Assembly: GCA_029718625.1 (NCBI GenBank)
Contig: CM056396.1
Coordinates: forward strand, 27,698,974-27,762,973
Direction of reading: 5' to 3'
Length of the DNA stretch: 64,000 nucleotides
Source: Synaphobranchus kaupii
Taxonomy: Eukaryota; Chordata; Actinopteri; Anguilliformes; Synaphobranchidae
This document shows, in pieces, positions 22,435 through 34,841 of the stretch. Positions within the stretch are counted from its first letter, which is position 1; every line of letters starts with the position of its first letter. Made by a program: the position numbers and the translations under genes. A model generated the notes under the pieces. It was given only the letters and a program-made list of their open reading frames with translations, searched no databases and was not told the DNA's origin.

Positions 22435-23088
22435 ACCTAGAGCACAAAACAGCGACCACTTCGCTAGCCAGTCTCCCCTCGCCCCTCCTGATCTCTCGTT
22501 CACCAACAAAGGCACAGCGAGTTATCAGTATTGTATTAGAGCGCTTCTAGCCCCATGCTCATTTTAAACAAAACAGAAACAGCGTGTCTGCCATCTAGTG
22601 GCGTATATTATAATGGCAAAGAACAAAAAATGAGCAGTATTACATTCATAAATAAATATGTAAAAACAAATTCAAATATTAATAAAATAAATTGTATAAC
22701 AATTAGGCAAGTAGGGCCAAATAAATGATCACGGTACACTCTATGTAGTGGGGAAACAATTAAATACTGTATTTTTCGAGAAAGAATAAGTAGGCCTACA
22801 TATTATATTATATATCATATTTTATAGATAGCAATGACGTCCGTGGTTTTCATGTCGTGTTATTTATTTGAGCGAAGAACGGGTAAAAAGGTAATGTTTG
22901 ACTGAACGGAAAAGGTCAAACGGCAGACGGGACATATGAACATTGAGATTGTAATACTGAATGAAAAAATTAAACAACAGATATGTTCTGCAGCATCGGC
23001 CTCGCTCATGTTAGAACTGTTTGACAATAGACAAAACGCCATTCTGCTCTCCGTCAAATCAACAGGCTGTGTTATATAAACTCTAGTC

Positions 23089-23300
23089 CTGGGGTACTCA
23101 ATCTTATCCAGAAAGGGCCGGTGTGGGTGCAGGCTTTTGTTCCAACCAAGCAGTTACACAACTGATTCTACTAATCAACCACTAGAGTCTTAGCTAAGGA
23201 CCTTGATTAGTAGAATCAGGTGTGTTACTGCCTGGCTCAAACAAAAGCCTGCACCCACACCAGCCCTTTCTGGATAGGATTGACAGCGACCGGACCCCTG
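23089..23300. mobile_element. 212-bp MITE with 8-bp target duplication
   Basis: Flanked by CTCTAGTC at 23081-23088 and 23301-23308. Imperfect inverted ends (CTGGGGTACTCAATCTTATC / GGATTGACAGCGACCGGAC) enclose AAGCCTGCACCCACAC in both directions. The 8-bp duplication fits a hAT-type MITE. The same copy is at 42506-42717. Confidence 0.7.
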
Positions 23301-23650
23301 CTCTAGTCCACTCAACACATTTTAATTTGACTCAGAAAAAGCATGAACAACTAATTTTCATTTGAAATGGAACAGCCAATGTCTAAGCATGCAAAGTCTT
23401 TTTTTCTTTTTAAATCCAAATTATTTGACAATGGGCAATGATCAAACAGTGTGTGTGTGTAAGTGAAAGTCACAATGTACAATCACCTGTAACAGAGATA
23501 TAGGAGTAGCCTACAATAGGAACAAATTTAATCTGTTAAGAGTCAAACATACTCAAAAAATATCAGAACTGGCTTTGCACTGAACTGTTACTGGAACCTA
23601 TTGCATTGGAACATTTAAATTACAATCACTTAGGAGACACTCTTAGGCTA

Positions 23651-23752
23651 CACAATAAAATGTCCAGTGTTCATTTAACTCTAACAGAGTACACGTGAGT
23701 TCAATATGGACCATAATGTACCAGTTGATTTAACACTGAACATTTTATTGTG
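23651..23752. repeat. MITE-like palindrome (CACAATAAAATG)
   Basis: Ends CACAATAAAATGTCCAGTG / CACTGAACATTTTATTGTG are inverted repeats of each other. Same copy at 43068-43169. Confidence 0.65.
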
Positions 23753-24202
23753 TAGGCTATCCAGGGTGACTTATAAAAAGAGCAATGTCAGTAACATCAG
23801 TGTTAGTGTTGCATAGCCTACTCCTTGTCAACACACAATTAGCCTATTAGCATATGTAAGAACATACTGTAACTGTCACTTCAACTATTTCAGTGGAAAA
23901 ATGTGGGTGGGGGTTCTTCCCCTTTGGTCCATGTCCCTTGATACGACTACGACCTCTTTTCGGACTCCCTCTTTAAAACAGCCAGTCCATGAAGACGGTA
24001 AAGTGCGACCTATACAGTCTATGAGTGCGACCAGGTTTTTTTACATTTTTTATTTTTTTACAGAGCTACCACTCGCTAATTTATCGGTCGTTATCTAAAC
24101 CTTCTACAGTCCACGGTCTAAACCAATTTGCCGCCACAGCCACTACCTTAAGCAGCTATAGATGGGCATTGCAGGCAACAGTTGGTCGGAACCATTTCTA
24201 CG

Positions 24203-24336
24203 CAGTAAAATGTCCAGTTTTAATTAAACTCTAACAGAGTACATATGAGCCTAATCTGGCCAGAGTAGGCTCATATGTACACTGCTAGAGTTGAATTAAC
24301 ACTGTTAGATTTGAATTAACACTGGACATTTTACTG
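24203..24336. repeat. MITE-like palindrome (CAGTAAAATGTCC)
   Basis: Inverted ends CAGTAAAATGTCCAG / CTGGACATTTTACTG with an inner inverted pair (ACATATGAGCCTA / TAGGCTCATATGT). Same copy at 43620-43753. Confidence 0.7.
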
Positions 24337-25562
24337 TGAATTTACTGTATCACTCATCTACAAGTCGACCACTGGCTCTGATCCCAGTTCCAACGACTTT
24401 CGTTTTGAAAGGAAGCGACATCAATCTGAACATACATTACTGAAATGTGTCAGTAGGCTACAGTAAAATACAGTAAAAACTTCTGTCTAGCCTACTATGA
24501 AATGCCCTGACGTTATCCTGGGTGCTGCCGTCACTTTCTCACTTGGAAGGCTCCGACGCACTCAGCTCATCCTGGTTGTTTATTCCTTATAAGCTATAGG
24601 CTTAATCCAACCCCTTGCTTTTCCCATCGAGTCACTTTGTAGTCGATGGCCTTCATGAGGAATAACGCGCCACAGGACCGTAGGCTATATGGTTTAACGT
24701 GACTGTCATGTCATTCCCTCGCTTCTACTACGCTACAGCGATATAGGTAGGTCACAACACCGCGGGGAAAGGCGGCGGTAAGACCGCTAAAGGGAGAAAA
24801 ACAGATTTGCAGATTAGAGGTGACCTCGAAACAGCCCTCTGGTAGCCAATAGAGACAGGTTGGAGTAGGCCTATCGTCAGTTCTGGGCTGGAAGTGAACA
24901 GACAACGCAGCATTGGGGTGTCTACTGTCTTGCCCAAAACACCTGTTCAGTGGCTCTGCGAGCATCATCGTGTTCCCACGAATATGCTTTTAGGAACTCA
25001 TCAATTAGGCCTATAGCTGTATCAAAAATATCGTTTTTTTCCCATTCATCTTTGCTGAAAGGACTGGCGCAGCCTACAGAAAACACCCAAATAGAAAATT
25101 ACATTGCATTAGCCTACAGGAATTTTTGCAGACGCCCTTATCCAGATTCCAGAGCCAGTAGGCCTATCCATCATTACAGCTGCACACTGAAGCCATCCGG
25201 TTTAAGTACATTAGCCTACAGTGTCCTAATGGGAATAGCCTAGTATGTGCACACTCAGAAAGAAAGGTACGAAAAAGTTCCTGTCACTGGGGTGGTACCC
25301 TATAGCCTATAGGTAGCTCCAGAAAATTGCACCCCTTGTCATACATAGTTCATTTGTGCCTTCTTTGATTATAAAAGTTACTTACCAAATAGAACATTAT
25401 TGTATACTTTCAGGGTAAATTTGGGGAACTTGTTCCTTAAAGGACAAAAATGTACCCACACTGTACCTTTATTTCTCAGAATGTGCAACATTTATGTTAC
25501 AAGTCCGCTTCCCAGTTAGGCTACTTTAGAATCATGAACAACAACTATTGTTGACTAGTACT

Positions 25563-25887
25563 GGGATTGGAACAACAATATCTCCAAACGATGTAAAACT
25601 GCCCAATGAAAAAAGGTCAAAACAGTGTTTAGTAAAGTTTTTACATCGAGGATTAAAGGGCCCATTGCGTGGTCACTCTGGTCACGGCCGTGACACATTT
25701 CTGCCGCTAGAGGGTGCGCTCGGATTACAAAATGCTTTATTCCCCCCAGCCAACCGTAATTTTGAGCTAGTCACTATTACATTATTGAATTTTCTAAAAT
25801 TACACAATGTTGCTGACGCGGTGGACAATACCATAATAATGCCATGCATACAATGATCATGTCATCATATAGCCTAAGAAAATGATC

Positions 25888-25919
<32 letters not shown>

Positions 25920-28155
25920 CTGTTTCCAACGGATCATCGCCAAGCACTACAATATAATTTCATACAGAAAATGTGCATTTATTTGTCTAAACAATATATT
26001 TGATTTGAGTCATTCATTAAAGTAACACAGGGTAGAGTCTTTCAGTCTTTATTCAATCACAGTGCTGCTTAGTTAGCCTGGCATTTAACATTTTAGTGCC
26101 CTTTTACCTCCTTTGGTCGTTTTGAAATCTTGGTGTGGAAAATATAGGGCCTCAGCAATTTCCGGACCTTTAGCTACAGCGAAATGTCAGATGCGTCGTG
26201 TTTCAGTAACTTGGATGCGCGCATCGGAAATTTCCTGTAAGCTATCTTGTAAGCATAAAAGTATTTTAGAAATAGGTACTTGGGCGTGAGCACATCGTAG
26301 CCCACCGAATTAAGTCCCAACCCTTGCGCCCTTTGCGGTTAGCTCGGTCGTTGGTGTTAACAGAAGGTGTTGTTGCCATGGTATTCTGCTCTGTGCGTTA
26401 CCACTTGCATCACCAATCGCTGTCTAAAAATCACATGCAAGATGCCCAACAAAAATGCCTGTATATATTTAACACTGCTGGTGTAGGCTAGTTTAGTTAA
26501 ATCAACTAAATAATACAGTTCCGATGCTTCTCAACTCGGTTACGTGGAGCAACTAAATAAAACAATTTTGATGCTACTCAGCTCAGTTACGTGGAGCCTG
26601 TTGACATAAAGTCTACATAAAGTGGAGAACCCCTCTTCTGTAGTATATAGCTGTAGTTCGTTCATTCATTCATTCATTGGCAGGTTTATTCCAGAACAGG
26701 CATAGGCGGAGGGTGTGTAAAGCAGGGGAAGGCATTGCCCGATACAGACTACTTCCCCTGGCCGGACATGACAATTAAAATAATGTAGGCTATTAAATAT
26801 AAATACAAATGCTAGCGATAGAGGATTTGAGGTCGCGTTAGCTCACTCAATCCACTAGCTACTGCCTACTGCGGAGGAGGTAACTAAGCTGGTCGGCAGC
26901 GTGTAGCCGATTGCTGCATGGTTGGACTACCTGTACTAGTTAGTTGGTTTGTTGGCAATTATCAACGCGTTGTCCTGTCAGTGAAGCCGAAGCGGCAGTC
27001 AAGCTGAAGTATCATCACGGAATCACGGAGCATTTCTGGACACACTGTCACACTCTCTGTTAATATAAATAAAAAATGTTATAAATTATGTGTGTATTGG
27101 CTGCCATGCCGATAGAAAAAAACAAATCACGCATAGACTATCTTCGCTTAAATGATTAGCCTATCAATATGACGTGAAAATGTGATCGTCAGGGGTGCTT
27201 TAATGCACAGGTTTACATGGCCAGAATATAATGTTGTAATTTGCCAGTGAGTGACTCACTTGAAATATTGTTGTTAATTGGTTGTATGGTCAGATAAATT
27301 TTATTTATTCATTCATTCATCCATTCATTTGTTAACAAAAAGCAAAAAACATACAGGCTACCCGTAGTTTGGTCAGATTCATGCAATGGGTTTTCAAAGT
27401 CATATTTAGGCTACGTCTGTGGTGGCTATGTTATTGTCAGAAGCTAAAATGTCGGAGTTACGAAAGCACGCCAGCGGATCACAAAAACGAAAAGAAAAAA
27501 CACATTCGTGAACGGGAGTTGCCAAAAAAATTTCCCACACACAAAAAAACTGTTTTAGAGAATTTCGCACAGAATTACGTTATAGACTTTTGCTTGTCAT
27601 TTTCGTGGATGGCTTTACCGATACAGACTACTTTACAACCAAAGCCTGCATGGGCTCTGGTACTCATAAAACTGTAGTTACGGTGAAATTGATGCAAAAA
27701 CTGCGTGCGCGAGCACGAAGGTGGATACCTACCCCGCCCTAATCTTGCTTTACCCTGCAGTTGGTTCACCCTCCGCCTATGAGAACAGGGTTCACTGCTA
27801 AAATAGCAACATTAAAAGCGGTAATACGCTGATAACAATTAAACCAGCTGTTACCAAGCCTGACTTTCAGATGGAGCATTTCATTCACTTGTACTTCAAT
27901 AGATGGTAGTGTATTGTGACTCAAAGTGGACTGTTGATTTACCACACTCGCAGTCCCTAGTTCAATAGCCTATATTTAAGGATTAGGTTTTACTTTAAGT
28001 TATGGAGTTTAACAGTGTTTTTTGTTGTTGTTGTTGCTTTTGTGTTTCTAGAAAAGGCCTTTTTTACCGTGAAAATTTTAATTTGCAGAAAACAAATACG
28101 AAAAGAAGCATATAATTATGGTGAAAATGATTGTATTATTCTTCTTCTTCTTCTT

Positions 28156-28215
<60 letters not shown>

Positions 28216-28309
28216 AATAGATCTAATAATAATAATGAGAATATTAATAACCTGGTTATAATCAGAGTAATGATCATATCAGAAGGTCAGTATGAGCACA
28301 GTTTATATA
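25563..28309. other. Unit A/B junction and 5' non-coding part of unit B
   Basis: Includes a (TG)n run at 25888-25914, the unit boundary at 26021 and AT-rich sequence. A stretch of roughly 470 bp present in A (7145-7590) and C (50550-51010) is missing at about 27525-27535. No gene recognised. Confidence 0.5.
28137..28213. repeat. (TTC)n(TTA)n microsatellite, unit B
   Basis: About 14 TTC units followed by TTA units, at the locus that is TAA/TTA only in units A and C. Confidence 0.9.
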
Positions 28310-29889
28310 CAGTCAAGCCGAAAAGTCTGCACACTCCTTTCACCTTCTCCACATTTTACATTTTCTACATAAAATAGCGCAAAATAGCCCATAATGAAGT
28401 GAAAACAAGGTTTTTAGACATTTGAGCTAATTTATTAAAAATCAAAATGTAAAATATCATATGTACACAAGTGTGCATTTTGTTTCCACTGATACTGCTT
28501 GAGATGTTTCTACAACTTAATTGGAGTCCACCTGTGATAAATTCAATTGATTGGACATGATTGAGGATTGCCAACACCTGCCTATATAAGGTCCCACAGT
28601 TGACAGTGCATGTCAGAGCAAACTCCAAGCCATGGGGTCAAAGGAATTATCTGCAGACCTCAGAAACAGGATTGTGTCAAGGCATTGTGTCAAGGCATTG
28701 TGTCATAGATCTGGAGAAGGGTACGGAAAAATCTCTGCAGCTTTACAGGTTCCAAAGAGCACAGTGGCCACCATCATTCGTAAATGGAAGAAGTTTGGAA
28801 CCACCAAGAATCTTCCTAGACCTGGCCGCCCGGCCAAACTGAGCAATCGGGGAAGACGGACCTTGGCCAGGGAGGTGAGCAGGAACCCGAGGGTCACTCT
28901 GACAGAGCTCCAGCGTATCCTTGTGGAGATGGGAGAACCTTTCAGAAGATCAACCATCCAGGCAGCACTCCACCAATCAGGCCTTTATGGTAGAGTGGCC
29001 AGACAGAAGCCCCTCCTTAGTAAAAGGCACATCACAGCCCACTTGGAGTTTGCCAAAAGGCACCTAGAAGACTCTCAAACCATGAGAATCAAGATTCTCT
29101 GGTCTAATGAAACCAAAATTGAACTTTTTGGCCTGAATACCAAGCGTCACGTCTGGAGGAAACCAGGCACCGCTCATCACCTGGCTAATACCATCCCTAC
29201 AGTGAAGCATGGCGGTGGCAGCATCATGACGTGGGGATGTTTTTCAGCAGCGGGAACGGGGCGACTAGTCCTGATAGAGGTAAAGATAAATGCAGCTAAG
29301 TACACCGAGATCCTTGAAGAAAACCTGCTCCAGAGCGCTCTGGACCTCAGACTGGGGCGAAGGTTTACCTTCCAACATGACAACGACCCGAAGCACACAG
29401 CCAAGAGAACAAAGGAGTGGCTTCGGAGAAAGTCTGTGCATGTCCTTGAGTGGCCCAGCCAGAGCCCAGACCTGAATCCAATTGAACATCTGTGGAAAGA
29501 GCTGAAAATGGCTGTGTACCGACGCTCCCCATCCAACCTGACGGAGCTTGCAAGGATATGCCAAGAGGAATGGGCAAAAATATCCAGAAACAAGTGTGCC
29601 AAGCTTGTAGCTTCTTTCCCAAGACGCCTTGAAGCTGTAATTGCTGCCAAAGGTGCAGCAACCAAGTATTAGGCTAAGGGTGTGTACAGATATGTAACCC
29701 CTAAATGACCTATTTTTGTCAGTAAAATAAAATTGCATATTTTCTAAACCTGTTTTCACTTCGTCATTATTGGCTATTGTGTGTAGATGTTTGAGGCAAA
29801 AAATGAAATCAATCTATTGTAGTATAAGTCTGTAACGTAATAAAACGTGGAGAAGGTGAAAGGGATGTGCAGACTTTCCGGCTTGACTG
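28310..29889 (+). mobile_element. Tc1/mariner-type transposon (unit B), same site as in unit A
   Basis: Ends CAGTCAAGCC / GGCTTGACTG with TA at 28308-28309 and 29890-29891, in the same unit position as 8357-9997. Two deletions in the left part (within the terminal repeat and near 28484) shorten it to 1580 bp. Confidence 0.92.
28632..29672 (+). CDS. Tc1-family transposase, open frame but catalytic Asp changed (unit B)
   Basis: 346 residues. Same protein as the unit A copy with seven extra residues (about 17-23, from a 21-bp local repeat of GTGTCAAGGCATT) in the DNA-binding region. The first catalytic motif reads WSNETK (Asn at residue 159, codon 29106-29108) where unit A has WSDETK. This removes one of the three metal-binding acids, so the enzyme should be inactive. 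The GRP motif (GRPAKL), the second Asp (HDNDPKH) and the Glu (NPIEHLW) are intact. Confidence 0.92.
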   Translation: MGSKELSADLRNRIVSRHCVKALCHRSGEGYGKISAALQVPKSTVATIIRKWKKFGTTKNLPRPGRPAKLSNRGRRTLAREVSRNPRVTLTELQRILVEMGEPFRRSTIQAALHQSGLYGRVARQKPLLSKRHITAHLEFAKRHLEDSQTMRIKILWSNETKIELFGLNTKRHVWRKPGTAHHLANTIPTVKHGGGSIMTWGCFSAAGTGRLVLIEVKINAAKYTEILEENLLQSALDLRLGRRFTFQHDNDPKHTAKRTKEWLRRKSVHVLEWPSQSPDLNPIEHLWKELKMAVYRRSPSNLTELARICQEEWAKISRNKCAKLVASFPRRLEAVIAAKGAATKY

Positions 29890-30391
29890 TATATGGCATT
29901 ATTTAAGGATCATGATAACTGCTCTATTTTCAACATTCCTTCAGTTACATAAAACCCTCCCAGTTTTCTTCTATACGAAAATATAAACTAGCTACACTAA
30001 TGTAGGCCGAACACATGGGCTATAGCACAGGTCAATGAGGCAAACTTGGCAGGCTAATTTATTTTATTTTATTTAAGCCTCGTGCTTATGCTCAATTTCC
30101 TCACACTCTATGTGATCTCAACTGATTTGGACGCATAGCTTATTCACACGCGTGCGTTTTAGAAGTGTAGGTTACATATATGAACACACGATTCGAGAAT
30201 TGCCTTGTTTACTGTAAAGACAGCCTTTGTGTGTTTGCTTACGCATATTGAATCGCATAGGTGCAGAACATTTCCTGTATCGTCTTTGTAGTCTGGCAAG
30301 ACGCTCGCTAGCCCGTAATAATGTTATTTTTTTCTGACGGAATTCTTTCATGTGGTGGGCATGGACTGGGAAAAATTCAGAAAGACTCAAA
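29890..30391 (+). promoter_or_regulatory. Upstream region of receptor gene B
   Basis: Conserved counterpart of 9998-10501, including CATTTCCTGT at about 30270. Promoter role inferred from position. Confidence 0.35.
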
Positions 30392-31397
30392 ATGCGCGCC
30401 AGGTTACTGCTACTCTTTTACATCTATGCTGTGAAAGGTAAGTTTTTAATTAGCCTAAAAATGCTTTAGCATCACTCCAGTTGCAGCTGTTATTTTTATT
30501 GAATGCAAAACATAGCTTAATGCATTTTTGAATCGGTCCTGTAACTCGTTGGATCGCTTTGTAGCTGCACGAAAAGTAGCTAGATAGTCTACATAGTTGC
30601 CGCGTATAGGCAATAAAAAAACGCCATGGAAGACTATTTCACGGACTCACACAGTAGCTATAGCCTACGTGAAATGTCACCGAAGGTAGCCTAATATATA
30701 ATAAACTGCATACCATTTATTCGGTTTTTAAATTTACTAATAAAAGCAATCTATTGTATTACATTTGTTTTATATTTATCATTAAAACTGAAAAAGTGCA
30801 TAAGCACATAAATATTGTAGACTATAGACTTAGAATCACAGCCTTTATTTTGCTGTAAGAACTGCGCAAAATGTGACACATTTAAAAAAAAAATGCACCT
30901 TTAAAATTGTTTTATTATCAAACCATTTTTATAAAATGTGTTTTGTGATGACGTGCAAAATATGGCACCTCCGCAGAACAGAACTAGACATTTTCAATGT
31001 TTAACGTCGATGAATGAAAAAGTATAGGCTATATAATTCAGGCTGTTGTAAAATTGACTCTAATATCCTGTAATTATATACCATAATAATATTCCTTATA
31101 TTTGTAAATATATGTGAACACATTCAATGAGTTATGTAATTCCGCTTTCATAGCCTATAACATAAAAAAGATTGCGAAAATTCAGGACGGATTACATACA
31201 TGCGTATTTTTAAAGATAACAAAATAGTCTATATATCTTATAGTATAGTTTAAGAATTTGTAGCCTACTACGATTTATTGCATGCAAAATGGATAAATGT
31301 AGCCAACTATATGATGCATATTCTGGTAAGGGTTTGGAAAGTGTTTCGAAACGCATGTTTGTTTGTTGTTTCTTCTTCTTTAAATTTTTTTTTACAG

Positions 31398-31699
31398 CCC
31401 AGAATACAGTGGTTGTCCAGTCTCCAGAGTTGGTGAAGGTGAGGATGGTGGTTCCGTCAGATTACAGTGTAGTACGGATGGAGAAGGTACATATTGCTAC
31501 ACCGTTATTTGGACGAGAATAGACTCCAGGACCAAAAAGTTGATCTCCCTTCAGAACATCGATACTGGCGGACAGGACAAAGATTGCTTTTTCGCCATTA
31601 AAAACGCAACAGTTACTGACTCCGGGATTTACTACTGTTCATTGGTGTTCGGAAAGATGCTCTACTTCGGCAGCGGGTCAACTGTAATAGTGACACAAG
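31398..31699 (+). pseudogene. V-domain exon with 1-nt deletion (receptor B)
   Basis: After the deletion the original frame reads on through STDGEGTYC, DKDCFFAI, TDSGIYYC and FGSGSTVIV. It has its own sequon (NAT in AIKNATV) absent from A and C. CDR-like loops differ from both other copies. Confidence 0.85.
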
Positions 31700-32071
31700 G
31701 TGACAGAAGGGAAAAAACCTAATAATAATCTTCAATACATGCGTAAAATTGTTTTTTTATCCGATTGGCGGTCTTGCGTATTTTCTTCCTGTGTTTGTGT
31801 TTTAGATTTTGAGTAGTGTGAATAAATGCTTTTCTAAGCCGCCTTGGGTATAGACTCAAATCGGTTTTCCAAAAATATCACAATGGCTTATTCCTAAATT
31901 ATGCAGCGTTTCATTGTAGGCCATTGGTTGATTAATTGTTCCGGACATCGCCATTTGGCGCAATACGATTTATAACCACGTGCTGCGTGAGCACATTATC
32001 AATAGGCCTAAACCTGTCGTTCATTCATACTGTAACCACGTAATTCTTTGGTTGATCACTTTTCGCTACAG

Positions 32072-32371
32072 GAAATAGAACCGAGCCCCCACCGGTCGAC
32101 ATCCTCTGGCCGCGTAGTATCCAACCCATAATCCCTCTCCTGTGCGTGGTCTCCGGAGTCGCCCCGTCTCAAGTCCGTGTGTTCTGGGTGATAGACGGGG
32201 AAGAGGACAGTGGGTTGATCCAATCCCTTTGGACAAAAGACAGCGATGAGATCGTGGAGTCAACCCAAAACCAGGTTCTGGTTCGTGCGGACGAGTGGGA
32301 GAGAGGAGTTGTGTGCACTTGCGTGGTGGAGTTTGACGGGAAGAACATTACCAAAAGCGTGCAAAATGAAG
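32072..32371 (+). pseudogene. C1-domain exon (receptor B)
   Basis: 100 codons, open, with proper splice sites. Differs from A at only a few positions (for example LLRAD to LVRAD and NIS to NIT). Confidence 0.82.
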
Positions 32372-32489
32372 GTAAATCTTACAAATTTTCACAAACGCAT
32401 GCTGTTTTGTTCTTTTGTTTAGTGATATGTTAATAAATAAACTAACCATGAGCGTAGGCTTATCTACAGCCAGTCATGAACACCGGATT

Positions 32490-32587
32490 CACAGTAAAAT
32501 GTGTCCAGGGTTATTTAAACTCTAACAGAGTAACAATATGAGTCCAAAAGGGTCCTATAACAGTTGATTTAACACTGAACATTTTAG
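32490..32587. repeat. MITE-like palindrome in receptor B intron
   Basis: Same repeat as 12503-12599. Confidence 0.6.
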
Positions 32588-32845
32588 TTTGCTATAGCTA
32601 CGGTTTCAGAGTATACAGGCTACAAGCCATTCGTAATTTATAATAGGCAATGGTGGTGTTTACACCCCTGTATATATACGGCACTGGTTGAATTCCTGTT
32701 TCTATTAATTAGGTTTGATTTACCTGCTTACCGGGCAGGGATCTGAACTTGTCACCACACATATTAGTTCATCACCTGCTTAGTTATTAGTTATAGAAAA
32801 TAACATGAACCCTCAGTTGAACTGGTCATATCTAGATTTGTCACC

Positions 32846-32960
32846 CTTGATGACTTACAGCCGTTTAAAATCACTGCTCCATTTCAAATCCATTGTGCTG
32901 GAGTACAAAGCCAAAACAACAAAAAATGTGTCAATGTCCAAATACTTATGGACCTGACTG
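32846..32960 (-). mobile_element. Relic end of a Tc1/mariner-type element (unit B)
   Basis: Longer version of the relic at 12880-12933, ending CTTATGGACCTGACTG before TA. Confidence 0.45.
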
Positions 32961-34002
32961 TATATTATGAGTGCGTTATCTATAGCCGTATTTATCCGGC
33001 CTGTGTCCGTGTGCCTACCGTACTCAGTGAGTTTTATAGTGCTGTTATCTGAATAGCCTGCATATTTTAATTTGATTCCCCACTCGTTTAATCAGATGTA
33101 TGATCTTATTTATGAAAAGGAACGCGTTGCTTAAAATGCGTCTGCGCAAAGGTAAACTTAAGATTTTTAGCCGTCAGATTTATTAACCCTTGTATTATGC
33201 TCTGGATCAATTTGACCTAAGTCAATGTTTGATGTCTCTTAAAGATCAGTTAACCTTATATTTTAATTTGGATACAATATGACTTTTCCTAATTTGTTGG
33301 GATCAAACGCGCAATAAACACGCAATAAACATAATGCCATATTTTCAAAGGTCTTGTACCAACTTTGTTTACAAAGGCGTTGTGTGTGGTCATTTCTGCG
33401 GTAGCTGTATAAAATGTAAGAAAATTCTTTTTTTTTTGTTTTTATCTCTGATTATTTGTGGGTGATTCTGGTGGCACTTTCCCATTGGGGTTTAAACTTC
33501 ACAAATTTTCACTTACCCTAGGCTCTAAAGTGGGAGTTTCAACACAGTTGAAGGCTAGTCAATTGGGAGACACACAAAAGGTGACACAGAAAGTGTAAAA
33601 ATATTTCTATTACAATAGTTTTGTGTCAGCTTAAACTTTAAAAAGGGTGAACATAATATGAGGATTAAGCTTTTTAGTCATCAGACTTATTAACCTTTGT
33701 GTTCGGTTTGGGTCAGATTGATCCATTTTAAACTTTTAGTAAAAGAGGAATGACACTATTGAGATGTATTCACTCAAAAGAAATATTCTTGGTCTTCGTT
33801 AACATTAAGCATACAATTTAAATGAAACGTATATATAAAAAAATACAACATTTTATTTATCCCTATAAATGAAAGACAACATAAATCTGTTTGAAATCTG
33901 GATTGAAATGTCATCTTTGAGTTACGTGATCAAATTGGATGGAAAATTTACATGTAATTGAAATGCATAAGTTTTAACTTTTGGGCCTAAATATCTTTTT
34001 GA

Positions 34003-34005
34003 GTG

Positions 34006-34101
<96 letters not shown>
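34003..34101. repeat. (TA)n microsatellite in receptor B intron
   Basis: About 95 bp of alternating TA. Only about 13 bp in A (13770) and about 60 bp in C (57149-57209). Confidence 0.92.
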
Positions 34102-34102
<1 letters not shown>

Positions 34103-34742
34103 CATAACCATTTGAATATAATAAAGATGAAACATAATTGAGAATGTCAGTTCAGGACAATAAATATCAATAATCTACTGCATGAAAACCTTGTTTTGCA
34201 TCTCTAAGTCTTGCCTAATAGAGACCCTACTTGTTGTTACGAGTACGAGTCCCAACTGAAAATTTAATTACTTTTAATCACTAACTGATTTGTCTAAGGT
34301 GTTCGTATTCAGTGACATTTGTGGAAGTCCTTTTGTTTGCATCTCTGTGTGAACAGACACCTTTCCAAGAATCCACCATCGTTGACAAAGAGCAAGCAGG
34401 CTTCCCATACCAAGTGACGTTAAGTTGGCTCGATCAAGTCTGGTTCACTGGGATCTCAGTTGGATGGTGCAGTTTTTTGGAAAATTAATACATGGCAATA
34501 TGATGAGAGTAAATACATTATCAAGGTCAGAAAAGATATTGCAACACTTCACAATGTGTGGGAAAATCTGCGAATTATCGCCACGTGTAGATAGTGCAAT
34601 ATATAGGGCTATTTCTATAAATTTTTGTGAAATGTATGCATTAATGTTTTATCTAAAAAGTATATTACCGCGCAGAGTGCCTCCCTCCCGAACCCCACCC
34701 CAAGTCACAGGTGAATTTTACTTTCTGAATCCCGTGTTGCAG

Positions 34743-34841
34743 AGAGCAGTGACGTGTGTACGGTGCTCCTCTACGGAGCCTTCGCTGGGGCGGGGCTAAC
34801 CATCATCGTGGCGATCTCCATTGCTGTCGTCTTGCATCGCG
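34743..34841 (+). pseudogene. Transmembrane exon (receptor B)
   Basis: Protein sequence as in receptor A (SSDVC then the uncharged hydrophobic segment). Phase 1-1 with intact splice sites. Confidence 0.82.

Larger units (their letters stand above)
22443..25562. other. Non-coding block nearly identical to unit B
   Basis: Collinear with 41860-44978, with equal length to within one base and only about ten differences noticed by eye. No exon recognised. Contains three short MITEs listed separately. Neighbouring parts of the unit differ far more between A and B. Confidence 0.6.
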
